From: Bacteroidota bacterium | GTDB taxonomy: Bacteria > Bacteroidota > Bacteroidia > 2-12-FULL-35-15 | Length of the DNA: 64,000 nt | Direction: 5' to 3' | NCBI GenBank assembly: GCA_003151815.1 | Contig: PLYN01000014.1 | Coordinates: forward strand, 43,985 to 107,984 | Shown here: in pieces, positions 9,505 to 18,657 of the stretch | How positions within the stretch are numbered: the stretch's first letter is position 1 | Layout of the letters: every line of letters starts with the position of its first letter | The notes under the pieces: generated by a model | What the model was told of the DNA's origin: nothing | What the model saw: the letters and a program-made list of their open reading frames with translations, nothing else | The model's database searches: none | Position numbers and translations under genes: made by a program

Positions 9505-10791
9505 ATGAGTGATGTTGTAATACGAGTAGAAAATCTTTCCAAACAATACCAATTGGGTGAAATAGGCACAGGCACCATTAGCTATGACCTAAACCGTTGG
9601 TGGGCTAAAACGCGAGGCAAGGAAGATCCATTTTCGAAAATTGGCATTAACTTCTCTCCTACCCAAACAACTAATTCTGATCATATATGGGCTTTAAAAG
9701 ACGTTAATTTCGAAGTAAGACAAGGAGAAATATTAGGCATCATTGGAAGAAATGGAGCAGGAAAATCAACCTTACTAAAATTACTTTCGAAGGTAACGAA
9801 GCCAAGTACCGGGCAGATCAAACTAAAAGGAAGAATAGCCGCATTGTTGGAAGTGGGAACAGGCTTTCACCCTGAATTAACCGGGAGGGAAAACATCTTT
9901 TTAAATGGAGCCATCCTCGGGATGACCAAATCTGAAATAAAAAACAAATTTGATGAAATAGTTGATTTTAGTGGCGTAGAACGATACATCGATACACCTG
10001 TAAAAAGATATTCCTCAGGAATGTATGTTCGATTAGCCTTTGCAGTAGCGGCAAATTTGGAACAGGAAATATTGATCGTTGATGAAGTGTTAGCTGTTGG
10101 CGATGCCGAATTTCAAAAAAAATGTTTGGGAAAAATGCAGGATGTCAGCACAAATGAAGGAAGAACGGTTTTGTTTGTGAGTCATAACATGACTGCGATA
10201 AACGCACTTTGCAACAAAGGCTTGTTATTAAAAAACGGCACTGTTGAAAATTATGGACCGATTGGAGAATGTGTTAAAATTTATTTAAATAATAATGCCG
10301 AGCAAACAAAAATAAATCTTTCAGATAGAAAGGATAGGATCGGAAATGGAGTGTTTCGATTTATTGAAGTTATACTTCTCAATAAATATCTAAAACCACA
10401 AAATGAATTTCTGTCGGGAGAAGAAGTAAATATAATGATCAGGTATAAAAATATAAATGATATGACACTTAAAAACGTAAGTATTGCAATTGCTCTCAAC
10501 AATAGCTTTGATACGCAATTAACAAATATGGCAAATTACATCTCGGATAAAACATTTGAAACTTTACCTCATGATAGTACCATTATCTGCAAGATCCATA
10601 AATTACCTTTAGTTACAGGGACGTATTCATTTAATTTTTTCTCAAGGGTAAATGACGACATTTCGGATTGGATTATCAACACATGCGCTTTAAATGTGGA
10701 GTCTGGCGACTATTACAAAACAGGACAAGTAACGGAAAGCAATCAGGCTTTATTTTTAATGGATTATAACTTCTCATTAATTAACAAATAA
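9505..10791 (+). CDS. wzt: Polysaccharide ABC transporter ATPase with C-terminal substrate-binding domain (Wzt-like)
   Basis: A 428-residue protein. The nucleotide-binding domain has Walker A GRNGAGKST at 81-89, signature YSSGMYVR at 169-176, Walker B ILIVDEVLAVGD at 189-200 and switch histidine in SHN near 226-228. From about residue 265 there is a beta-rich extension like the Wzt C-terminal domain, which in characterised O-antigen exporters recognises the modified end of the glycan chain. A chain-capping methyl group is a common signal, and several methyltransferases are encoded nearby; which of them caps the chain cannot be told. Confidence 0.9.
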   Translation: MSDVVIRVENLSKQYQLGEIGTGTISYDLNRWWAKTRGKEDPFSKIGINFSPTQTTNSDHIWALKDVNFEVRQGEILGIIGRNGAGKSTLLKLLSKVTKPSTGQIKLKGRIAALLEVGTGFHPELTGRENIFLNGAILGMTKSEIKNKFDEIVDFSGVERYIDTPVKRYSSGMYVRLAFAVAANLEQEILIVDEVLAVGDAEFQKKCLGKMQDVSTNEGRTVLFVSHNMTAINALCNKGLLLKNGTVENYGPIGECVKIYLNNNAEQTKINLSDRKDRIGNGVFRFIEVILLNKYLKPQNEFLSGEEVNIMIRYKNINDMTLKNVSIAIALNNSFDTQLTNMANYISDKTFETLPHDSTIICKIHKLPLVTGTYSFNFFSRVNDDISDWIINTCALNVESGDYYKTGQVTESNQALFLMDYNFSLINK

Positions 10792-10861
10792 AAACAGAAG
10801 GAATTTTTTGATTTAGTAAAGTTTAAATTTTATTTGAAAATATTGTTATTGCCACCCCCAA

Positions 10862-10888
10862 TGCCTTCGAAAAGCTCAGGCTGACTAA
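10862..10888. repeat. Copy of a CCTGAGCTT/CGAAGG intergenic repeat
   Basis: In the 201-base gap between wzt and asnB, CCTTCGAAAAGCTCAGG is a diverged reverse-orientation copy of the element at 46264-46292 (CCTGAGCTTGCCGAAGG). Nothing else is recognised in the gap. Confidence 0.5.
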
Positions 10889-10992
10889 GCGCATGGTTAT
10901 ATTGAGCCAGTCGAAAAATATGTGCAATGAATTACCTGTAAATAATTTGGATAAATTTTAAACCTTTCTTAATATAACATCAACACTTTATT

Positions 10993-12942
10993 ATGTGCGG
11001 AATTGCAGGAATATTTAACTTTAATGGAGAAGATAAAATCAAAGATCAGATTGAGATCCTGACCGATGCTGTTACACATAGGGGACCTGATGACAGAGGA
11101 GTTTGGTTTAATTCATCTGCTGATCTTGCATTGGGTCATCGAAGATTATCCATTTTAGATACCAGCGAAAATGGGCATCAGCCCATGAGTTTTGATAATG
11201 AGAGGTACTGGATCACATTAAATGGTGAGGTATATAATTTTTTGGAATTAAGAAAGGAGCTGGAAGAAAAAGGCTGTACGTTTCACACCCAGACAGATAC
11301 CGAAGTAATACTTGCAGCATATAAAGTCTGGGGCGTTGAAATGTTAGATCGTTTTAACGGAATGTGGGCTTTTGCAATTTATGATACTTTTGAAAAAACA
11401 ATATTTTTATCCAGAGATCGATATGGCGTAAAACCTTTATATTATTACTTAAATAAAAATCAATTTTTCTTTTCTTCAGAAGTTCAGGCTATCCATAAAA
11501 CATTAGGCTATTCGATTGACTTAAATAAAAAAGTAATTGAGGATATTGCTCAAGGAGGGTTTTTAAGCCATGGCACCACAGAAACTTATTTAAAGGATGT
11601 TTATGCCCTACCCGGGGGATATAATTTAATTTTGAAAGACGGGAAAGTGGAATTGAAAGAATGGTATACATTAAAAAAAGTGAGTGTACCTGATACATTT
11701 GAAAAACAGGCCGATGTATTAAAGGAATTGATAAAAGATGCCTGCATACTCCGCATGCGCAGTGATGTCCCTATAGCCACCTGCCTTTCGGGAGGGCTGG
11801 ATAGCGGAACAATTACAGCTATGATCACTACTTACTATCGGGAACAAAAAAACCGTTTTAACAATTATACTCATAAAAGTTTTTGTGCCGCATTTCCAAA
11901 CACACCACTCGACGAAAGTAAAGATGCTATCAGACTTGCAAAACAATTGAACACTCAAATAAATATACTGGAAATAAAACCACCGACACGTTCCGAACTG
12001 ACCGAAGCAATGAAAAAATGTGACGGTCCCATGCATGCACTTGCCTTCTACCCTATCTGGAGTTTATACCGACATATCCGAGAAAACAACATCATTGTAA
12101 CACTTGATGGTCAAGGGCCTGATGAAATGCTGGGAGGGTATCGTCCATTAAAAGAGGCATTGCAAACAGCTATTGAATTGAAAAAAATTTCATGGTTCAA
12201 GGATGTTTATAATACCTATTCAGAAATGGGTGAATCCGAACAATTCAGTTCTAAGCAATTTGCCAAAAATGAACTGAATAAAGTGATAAAGGAAGAAACA
12301 AGATGGTTCGTAAAAAATAAGATCCTCCAGATCAAACAATTTGCACAAAAAGATAAAATTGTTAAAACAAAGAGTAGCAGTATTGGATCAGCTCACATAA
12401 ATAGTTATGAATTAAAAGCACCCCTTATGCCTGTAAGGCAAGCCGATCAGAGAGAGAATATTTTCAATAAAAGTTTATACGGTCAATTTTTTCAAAGTCC
12501 GTTACCCGGAATATTACAGCAGTACGATCGATGTTCGATGGCAAATGGTGTAGAATGCCGAATGCCATTCATGGATTATAGGATCGTTGAATTTCTATTT
12601 TCACTACCTTTAGAGTCGAAAGTGGGGGGAGGATATACAAAAAGAATATTAAGAGAAGCTACAAAAGGGATTTTACCAGATGAAACCAGATTGAATAAAA
12701 AGAAAATAGGATTTAATGCACCGATTGTAGATTGGTTCAGTAATGATTTGAAAAGTTTCATGTTAGAATATATTAATTCAGATCTATTTTTAAACTCCAA
12801 CTATTTTGATGGAAAGAAACTTAAAATGGAGTTCGATAATTTCCTTAATACTGAATCTAAAAATTGGGATGAAGCCTGGAAATTTTGGGCACCCGTTCAT
12901 TTAACATGGTGGTTGAATAATTACCATCTTGAAAAAAAATAA
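10993..12942 (+). CDS. asnB: Asparagine synthetase-type glutamine amidotransferase (first copy)
   Basis: A 649-residue class II amidotransferase. The N-terminal glutaminase domain begins MCGIAGIF, with Cys2 as nucleophile, and has HRGPDD at 29-34 and NGEVYN near 77-82. The synthetase domain has the PP-loop SGGLDS at 266-271 and DGQGPDEMLGGY later. The length is slightly above E. coli AsnB (about 550). In surface-glycan loci these enzymes either make asparagine or amidate a sugar carboxylate or peptide-like substituent. A second copy lies at 32632-34539. The substrate cannot be decided from sequence. Confidence 0.85.
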   Translation: MCGIAGIFNFNGEDKIKDQIEILTDAVTHRGPDDRGVWFNSSADLALGHRRLSILDTSENGHQPMSFDNERYWITLNGEVYNFLELRKELEEKGCTFHTQTDTEVILAAYKVWGVEMLDRFNGMWAFAIYDTFEKTIFLSRDRYGVKPLYYYLNKNQFFFSSEVQAIHKTLGYSIDLNKKVIEDIAQGGFLSHGTTETYLKDVYALPGGYNLILKDGKVELKEWYTLKKVSVPDTFEKQADVLKELIKDACILRMRSDVPIATCLSGGLDSGTITAMITTYYREQKNRFNNYTHKSFCAAFPNTPLDESKDAIRLAKQLNTQINILEIKPPTRSELTEAMKKCDGPMHALAFYPIWSLYRHIRENNIIVTLDGQGPDEMLGGYRPLKEALQTAIELKKISWFKDVYNTYSEMGESEQFSSKQFAKNELNKVIKEETRWFVKNKILQIKQFAQKDKIVKTKSSSIGSAHINSYELKAPLMPVRQADQRENIFNKSLYGQFFQSPLPGILQQYDRCSMANGVECRMPFMDYRIVEFLFSLPLESKVGGGYTKRILREATKGILPDETRLNKKKIGFNAPIVDWFSNDLKSFMLEYINSDLFLNSNYFDGKKLKMEFDNFLNTESKNWDEAWKFWAPVHLTWWLNNYHLEKK

Positions 12943-12952
12943 AAATCACAAA

Positions 12953-14656
12953 ATGAATTTAGCTCCTGTTATCCTCTTCGCTTATAACAGGCCCTGGCAT
13001 ACAAAACAAACATTGGATGCTTTGGCAAATAACGCCTTGGCCGATGAATCGAAATTATATATTTTCTGTGATGGAGCAAAGGATGATGCCTCAAAAGAAA
13101 CCTTGAGCCAAATTGAAGAAACCAGAAAATTTGTAAAAGAAGAGAACCGATTTAAAGAAGTTATTGTAATAGAACAAAAGGCAAATAAAGGATTAGCTAA
13201 TTCTATTATAGATGGGGTAACAGAAATTGTGAATAAATATGGAACAGTCATCGTATTAGAAGATGATATTGTAACATCTCCCGGCTTTTTAAAGTATATG
13301 AATGACGCATTAAGGGTATATGAAAACATTGAAAATGTTATGCATATAAGTGGTTATATGTTTCCATTAAAAACTCAATTACCCGAAACTTTTTTCATTA
13401 AACCAACCTCTTGCTGGGGTTGGGCAACATGGAATAGAGCCTGGAGACATTTTGAAAAAAATACTGCAAAACAAATGCAATTAATAGAAGAAAGAAATGG
13501 ATGGAAAGAATTTACAATCGATTATTCTTTTCCTTCTTATAAAGAACAAATAATTGCAAATAAAAATGGAGATCTAAATTCCTGGGCAATATTTTGGTAT
13601 GCATCTGTTTTTTTAAAAGGAGGAACTTCTTTACATCCATATCCCAGTTTAGTTCAGAACATTGGTTTTGATGGCACAGGGCAAAATTGCGATGATACAA
13701 TAAATTCAACAAATCTATATCGATGGGAAAGGCTGGCGCAAGAAATAACTGTTATTAAAAAATTTAACTTTACAAATCGAAAAGGCTACAATCAATTAAA
13801 GCAATTTTTCAATGATGTATCCAGTCAGCGAAGGAACCTTACAACTCGTGATAAATTTTATTTGTTCAGGCAGAACCTTATTTCCTCTGCGAAAAACTTT
13901 ACCAATAATCTATTTTCAAAAAAATCAAATGTCAACCTTGCAGAGCTATACAGATATACAAAAGGCACAACAACACTATTTGAAAAACCATTTGAATATG
14001 CTGATTTTGCTTCATTTAAATTTATTCATGAAGAAATATTCAAAAAAGAAATTTACAAATTTTATACTATTAATCCCAAGCCATATATAATTGATGCTGG
14101 GGCAAATATTGGATTAAGTATAATTTACTTTAAAATGATGTATCCAGATGCAGAAATTACGGCTTTTGAACCTGATGATACTATCTTTAATGTCTTGCAG
14201 AAAAACATATCCTCTTTTAATTTAAAAGATGTTAAACTTATAAAAAAAGGATTATGGAATGAAGAAACAATTTTAAATTTTTTCTCTGAAGGAGCTGACG
14301 GAGGTAGGATTGCAATAACTGAAGACAAAAATAAACTAATTAAGATTGAAACAGTAAGACTAAGAGAATTTATAAATAGGCCTGTTGACTTTCTAAAAAT
14401 TGATATTGAAGGTGCAGAAACTAATGTTTTAACAGATTGCATAGATCTATTGCCTAATGTAGAGCGAATTTTTGTTGAATATCATTCATTTGTGAATGAA
14501 CCTCAACATTTACATACCCTGCTTTCTTCCCTCTCTACATCTGGTTTTAGATATTATATACAACATATTGGTGTATATTCAAATAAGCCATTCGTAAAAT
14601 TAGAAAACTATTTAAGAATGGATTTACAACTTAATATTTATGCTTTCAAAAAATGA
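12953..14656 (+). CDS. Fusion protein: N-terminal glycosyltransferase and C-terminal FkbM-type methyltransferase
   Basis: About 567 residues from the ATG at 12953; an in-frame TTG at 12929 would overlap asnB. The N-terminal half starts APVILFAYNRPWHTKQTLDA, has VIVLEDDIVTSPGFL (the metal-binding acidic motif) and SCWGWATWNRAWRHF, as in GT-A transferases acting on glycan chains. From about residue 350 the second domain has YIIDAGANIGLSIIYF, ITAFEPD and FLKIDIEGAE, the hallmarks of FkbM methyltransferases. One polypeptide could thus add a sugar and methylate it or its acceptor. It overlaps the next gene by four bases (ATGA). Confidence 0.83.
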   Translation: MNLAPVILFAYNRPWHTKQTLDALANNALADESKLYIFCDGAKDDASKETLSQIEETRKFVKEENRFKEVIVIEQKANKGLANSIIDGVTEIVNKYGTVIVLEDDIVTSPGFLKYMNDALRVYENIENVMHISGYMFPLKTQLPETFFIKPTSCWGWATWNRAWRHFEKNTAKQMQLIEERNGWKEFTIDYSFPSYKEQIIANKNGDLNSWAIFWYASVFLKGGTSLHPYPSLVQNIGFDGTGQNCDDTINSTNLYRWERLAQEITVIKKFNFTNRKGYNQLKQFFNDVSSQRRNLTTRDKFYLFRQNLISSAKNFTNNLFSKKSNVNLAELYRYTKGTTTLFEKPFEYADFASFKFIHEEIFKKEIYKFYTINPKPYIIDAGANIGLSIIYFKMMYPDAEITAFEPDDTIFNVLQKNISSFNLKDVKLIKKGLWNEETILNFFSEGADGGRIAITEDKNKLIKIETVRLREFINRPVDFLKIDIEGAETNVLTDCIDLLPNVERIFVEYHSFVNEPQHLHTLLSSLSTSGFRYYIQHIGVYSNKPFVKLENYLRMDLQLNIYAFKK

Positions 14657-15522
14657 AATATTTAAATCTTGGTTGTGGAAATCGATATAGTACAAGTCCC
14701 GAATGGACAAATATTGATATTGTTTCGAGCGGAGAAAATGTAATGGCTTATGATTTAAAGAAGGGCGTACCGTTTCCTGATGAATCTTTCGACCTGATAT
14801 ATCATTCACACGTTTTTGAACATATCCCTAAATCACAAGCTGATTCATTCATAAAAGAATGTATAAGGGTTTTGCGTCCTAATGGTATACTTCGCATCGT
14901 TATTCCGGATCTAGAGCAAATTGTTAGAAATTACATTCGACTGCTTGATAGTGGGATGAACAACCTGGAATCAGATAAAATAGCCGCAGATTATGATTGG
15001 ATAATGCTGGAAATGTATGACCAGGTGGTTAGAAATAAAAGCGGTGGCGAGATGATGAAGTTTATCGCCGATGAAAAATTTTCTAATCAGGAGTTTGTTA
15101 TTGAACGCTGCGGATCCGAAATTAAAAAAATAATTACCGGATTAAATAATAATAATAAATACCCTTTAATAAACAATCAACCTAAACCTGCTTTTTTAAA
15201 TAAGGTATTAAACTATCTAGGGAATAAAGAATTAAGAAGGAGAATATTGCTCCGAATCCTTTTTAAAAAAGAACATGGCCTTTTGTATAAGGACGGCAGC
15301 CCATTTCAAGTTGGTAAATTTAGAGAAGAAGGAGAGGTACACCAATGGATGTATGACAGATATTCGATAAATAGAATCTTCACCAAAAATTTGTTGAGAA
15401 ATATTAAACAGCAAAAAGCAGGTGAAAGTTATTTAGAAAATTGGAGTACCTATAACCTCGATACGCAAGAAGACAAAACGGTTTACAAACCAGATTCAAT
15501 CTACATGGAAGCCATTAAATAA
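14653..15522 (+). CDS. SAM-dependent methyltransferase (COG4627-like)
   Basis: A 289-residue protein starting MKYLNLGCGNRYSTSPEWTN, where the glycine-rich SAM motif lies at the very N-terminus, as in the group of predicted methyltransferases often seen in glycan loci. HSHVFEHIPKSQADSFIKEC and IRVLRPNGILRIVIPD are the later motifs. The start overlaps the stop of the fusion gene by four bases, and the following glycosyltransferase begins four bases after this stop, so the three are almost certainly co-translated. Confidence 0.8.
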   Translation: MKYLNLGCGNRYSTSPEWTNIDIVSSGENVMAYDLKKGVPFPDESFDLIYHSHVFEHIPKSQADSFIKECIRVLRPNGILRIVIPDLEQIVRNYIRLLDSGMNNLESDKIAADYDWIMLEMYDQVVRNKSGGEMMKFIADEKFSNQEFVIERCGSEIKKIITGLNNNNKYPLINNQPKPAFLNKVLNYLGNKELRRRILLRILFKKEHGLLYKDGSPFQVGKFREEGEVHQWMYDRYSINRIFTKNLLRNIKQQKAGESYLENWSTYNLDTQEDKTVYKPDSIYMEAIK

Positions 15523-15525
15523 ATT

Positions 15526-16560
15526 ATGCAATATTATACTACCTTTTTTGACATTAACTATTTAAGTAGGGGCTTGGCCCTTTGGGGTTCTCTTAACAAG
15601 GAATCTAAACAACCTTTTGTTTTGTATATTTTATGTTTGGACGAAGATGTCTTTAATTATTTCGAGAAAAACAATACACTAAATGTTAAAACAATCAAGC
15701 TTGCAAACATTGAAAACAAATATCCAATCCTGAAATCAAGTAAAGAAAACAGAAAAAATTATGAATACTATTTTACCTTAAAATCTTTTTTATGTTTATA
15801 TATCTTAGAAACGAATCCCACTGTTGAACAGATCACCATTATGGATGCTGACTTATTATTTTTTGATGATCCATATAAAATCATTGATTATTATAAACAA
15901 TATTCGATCTTAATAACTCCACATCTGTTTCCAGACAGAATAAAACATTTTGAAATAAATGGGAAATACAATGCGGGTTTTCAAAGTTTTAAAAATGATC
16001 AATATGGCTTAAAATGTCTAAGAGTATGGGCAAATAATTGTGCGGAATGGTGTTTTGACTATTATGATAACGTCAATCAAAGATATGCAGATCAAAAATA
16101 TATAGACAGATGGATGGAAGAAAATGAAAATATTGTATCTATTGAGTTAATGGGTGCAGGAATTGCACCATGGAACATTGAAAGATATAATATCAATTAC
16201 AGCAACAATAAACCTTTTATAGGGAAGGATCCGGTTATTTATTATCATTATCATGGGTTAAGAAAAATCAATACATATTTTTTTTCTCATTGCCTAAATG
16301 AATATGGTGTTTCATATAAAAAGAATCCAATAAAACTTTACAAGGCATACATTAAACAGCTTAAGCTGTTTAATCAAAATTCATCTGATAGCGTAACAAG
16401 GATCAATGTTAAAAAGGATAATTTATTAAATACGCTTTTAAATACAAATGGAGTTTATTTTTTGAGTCCTTTGATCTCATTCGAAATTAATTTCATGGAA
16501 ATCCATTTTAAATTGAGTAAAATAAAGATCCGAATGAAAACATTATTCACAATAAAATAA
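15526..16560 (+). CDS. Glycosyltransferase, GT-A fold nucleotide-diphospho-sugar transferase
   Basis: A 344-residue protein. It begins YYTTFFDINYLSRGLALWGSL, a start typical of GT8-like and related transferases that handle successive residues. TIMDADLLFFDDP near residue 105 gives the DxD metal site. Further acidic and histidine-rich segments (GAGIAPWN and YYHYHGL) fit the C-terminal part of the catalytic domain. There are no membrane helices. It would act in the cytosol on the lipid-linked chain; the donor is unknown. Confidence 0.75.
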   Translation: MQYYTTFFDINYLSRGLALWGSLNKESKQPFVLYILCLDEDVFNYFEKNNTLNVKTIKLANIENKYPILKSSKENRKNYEYYFTLKSFLCLYILETNPTVEQITIMDADLLFFDDPYKIIDYYKQYSILITPHLFPDRIKHFEINGKYNAGFQSFKNDQYGLKCLRVWANNCAEWCFDYYDNVNQRYADQKYIDRWMEENENIVSIELMGAGIAPWNIERYNINYSNNKPFIGKDPVIYYHYHGLRKINTYFFSHCLNEYGVSYKKNPIKLYKAYIKQLKLFNQNSSDSVTRINVKKDNLLNTLLNTNGVYFLSPLISFEINFMEIHFKLSKIKIRMKTLFTIK

Positions 16561-16562
16561 CC

Positions 16563-17363
16563 ATGAACGATATAATCAAAGCTTTTATTAAAAAAATATT
16601 CCTTAAAAAAAAAGAACCTTCCAGCTTATCCGACAATGAAGTATATCCTTCCTTCTGTCTTAAAGCCAGCAAGGATAAGGCTGTTTTTGCTAATTTCAGG
16701 AGAAACGAAATATACAATCAAATACTCGAACATGTTTCTGAACAAGAGGGTGCTGAATATATCAATGAAATTAAAAGGCAATCTATCAGGTTAAAAGATC
16801 TTAATTTATTCAAAGACAATGATCTTTATGGCAATCCGATCAAAAAAAATTATCCTGAAACAGGTGAAATTTCTCCTACAACATTAAGATATATTAAAGT
16901 TTTAACCGACCTGGAACTTGCTGTTGGAGACCTGAGCAATTTACGTATTGTAGAAATTGGAGTTGGTTATGGAGGCCAATGCAGAATAATTAATAGCGTT
17001 TATACTCCCGGCATTTATACATTGATTGATTTGAGTCCTGCTCTTGAACTTGCAAAAACATACCTGAAAAATTTCAACTTAAAGTCCAAACTTGATTTTA
17101 AAACCATGGAAGAGCTAGAGATCAGAGACTATGATCTTATAATAAGTAATTATGCGTTCTCTGAATTACCAAAAAACATTCAAGATGTTTATTTAGAAAA
17201 AGTGATATTGAAATCAAAAAGAGGTTATATCACCTATAACGAAATAAATCCACCCCATTTTAATTCATATAATTCAGGAAAATTAATTCAACTAATTCCG
17301 AATTCAAAAATATCGAAAGAGGTTCCTTTGACTCATGAGAAGAACTGTATCATTACGTGGTAG
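16563..17363 (+). CDS. Putative sugar O-methyltransferase
   Basis: A 266-residue protein of the putative sugar O-methyltransferase type found in polysaccharide loci. RIVEIGVGYGGQCRIIN at about 125-141 is the SAM-binding motif, TLIDLSPALELAKTYL contains the acidic strand end, and LIISNYAFSELP matches the family's later block. It starts two bases after the preceding stop. A short hairpin (GTAGTTT with AAACTAC, 17360-17384) overlaps the stop. It is the last gene before a long gap and an oppositely transcribed accessory pair. Confidence 0.75.
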   Translation: MNDIIKAFIKKIFLKKKEPSSLSDNEVYPSFCLKASKDKAVFANFRRNEIYNQILEHVSEQEGAEYINEIKRQSIRLKDLNLFKDNDLYGNPIKKNYPETGEISPTTLRYIKVLTDLELAVGDLSNLRIVEIGVGYGGQCRIINSVYTPGIYTLIDLSPALELAKTYLKNFNLKSKLDFKTMEELEIRDYDLIISNYAFSELPKNIQDVYLEKVILKSKRGYITYNEINPPHFNSYNSGKLIQLIPNSKISKEVPLTHEKNCIITW

Positions 17364-17794
17364 TTTGTTTTTTCGATAAACTACAAACTGACTGAATTAA
17401 TTAAAATTTAGTCAACCTGTTGACCCAATTATGTATATTTCAGTCACAAACAAAATCAAATTTTATGAACATATTTTCCCATCATGTCCAAAATATGAAC
17501 ATAAAAAAACACGACCTTACAATGGAATAAAACCATACAATGAATTACCTTTACTACACCACTTAGTAAAAATTTTAGGCAATAACGCCTCTCGACGAAG
17601 GTAAGTTCGGTGCGGTTTTACTTGCACTCCTTTTAATTAACCGATAAAATTTATAGAATGTAATGATGCGAATGGAAAATGTTTAGAAACAAAATTCACC
17701 GCTAAAAAAACATTTGCAATAGCTCCAAAATCCGCATCGAACTTAGGTAGTGTAGTAGCTTTGCTTTCTTTTTCATAGCGGTTTACTTATCAAA
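17364..17794. other. Long non-coding gap with an imperfect palindrome
   Basis: About 430 bases with no convincing gene. It holds a small palindrome GTCAAC-CT-GTTGAC at 17412-17425 and two copies of ATGAACATA at about 17464 and 17495. A long imperfect inverted repeat spans 17698-17782: ACCGCTA at 17698-17704 pairs with TAGCGGT at 17776-17782, and GCAATAGCT with AGCTTTGC. That structure sits just past the end of the minus-strand pair and may be its terminator or an element boundary. Confidence 0.5.
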
Positions 17795-17953
17795 TTACGC
17801 TAACGTCTTTTTCTTAGCTTTAGATAGCGGCATTTTTCTTCCTGTCGCTTTGTAATAAGCAATTATTTCGCTTATTTTTTTTCTGTCTTCGATTGTTAAC
17901 GGTGTAGAGTCAACTACAAAGTCTACACCTACTGGTTCTTTAATGTGTCCCAT
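17795..17953 (-). CDS. Small 52-residue protein, partner of the GNAT-like protein
   Basis: A short frame on the minus strand from the ATG complementary to 17951-17953 to TAA at 17795. It begins MGHIKEPVGVDFVVDSTPLT and continues with a predicted helix (IEDRKKISEIIAYYKATG) and a basic tail (KMPLSKAKKKTLA). It starts 12 bases after the stop of the 175-residue gene, so the two form an operon. I do not recognise a family with certainty; VDFVVDSTPLT followed by DRKKISE looks like a conserved small protein rather than chance. The function is unknown; a toxin-antitoxin or regulatory partner is possible. Confidence 0.5.
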   Translation of the reverse strand: MGHIKEPVGVDFVVDSTPLTIEDRKKISEIIAYYKATGRKMPLSKAKKKTLA

Positions 17954-17965
17954 TGTCTTTGTGAT

Positions 17966-18493
17966 TTAAGTTGGATAATATTTTCTGATTAGTTTAAGTG
18001 CGTCATGAGGGAAGATTACCATTTTATGTCCACCTACATGAGTTGCTCCTAAGGTCTTTTCGTAATGTTCAACCAATTTGGTCTTTGAGGTGAAGGAAAT
18101 GAAACCTTGATAACCTTTGTCCCATGACGATTTACAGGTATATGCGAACAAGTTACCGGGCACTCCTTCATAAAGTTTGTGTTTCCCTAAATTGAATGGA
18201 GCACTTTCAATAAGATGTAAATAGAAATGGTCTTTGTAGTCACTAATGCTTAAAAGTCCTTGAACGATTTCGGGATTATTCCGAATTGTCAGCTTAAAAA
18301 CTTGTCTATCCTTGAGTTTGTACTCATTAGCCCAGTTGAAAAACCAACCATTTTTCATGATCGTGTTTTTTAAGTCAGCTTTGGTTACAGGGTGAACATC
18401 AGTAGGAAAACTGTCGCCTGAAATGACGTTTAGAATGCTGTTTGTCAGCTTGTCAATTTCAATTCCTAAATGATATTTAGTTTGTTTTTCCAC
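17966..18493 (-). CDS. GNAT-like protein of an accessory two-gene unit
   Basis: A 175-residue soluble protein. The C-terminal half (ESAPFNLGKHKLYEGVPGNL, then GYQGFISFTSKTKLVEHYE and LGATHVGGHKM) resembles acetyltransferase-fold proteins seen in accessory islands, with a helix and strand order like GNAT motifs A and B. I see no textbook Q/R-x-x-G-x-G/A loop, so enzymatic activity is not certain. The apparent start is a GTG, only four bases after a TACCTTTG motif. The unit runs opposite to all surrounding glycan genes, which suggests insertion. Confidence 0.6.
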   Translation of the reverse strand: MEKQTKYHLGIEIDKLTNSILNVISGDSFPTDVHPVTKADLKNTIMKNGWFFNWANEYKLKDRQVFKLTIRNNPEIVQGLLSISDYKDHFYLHLIESAPFNLGKHKLYEGVPGNLFAYTCKSSWDKGYQGFISFTSKTKLVEHYEKTLGATHVGGHKMVIFPHDALKLIRKYYPT

Positions 18494-18497
18494 ATAT

Positions 18498-18505
18498 CAA
18501 AGGTA
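18498..18505 (-). promoter_or_regulatory. Putative -7 box TACCTTTG directly before a GTG start
   Basis: On the minus strand TACCTTTG fits TAnnTTTG exactly and ends four bases before the GTG of the 175-residue gene. Transcription would begin about at the start codon, giving a leaderless or nearly leaderless message. No good -33 box is seen. Confidence 0.4.
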
Positions 18506-18657
18506 CAAAAAATGTCTTTTGAAACCTATAAAAAAAGTGATAACTTCGGCACCGAAAGTTTGTTTTTAAAAGGTCGAATCTTTCTCTTAGCATTGCTACT
18601 AACTATATGTAATATACTGTTAAACTAAAATTGTAAATTGTTATTCAATTGAACTAT

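Noticed and set aside
12982..13329. A 115-codon minus-strand frame inside the GT/FkbM fusion
   Set aside because: Antisense to the conserved glycosyltransferase domain; no independent support.
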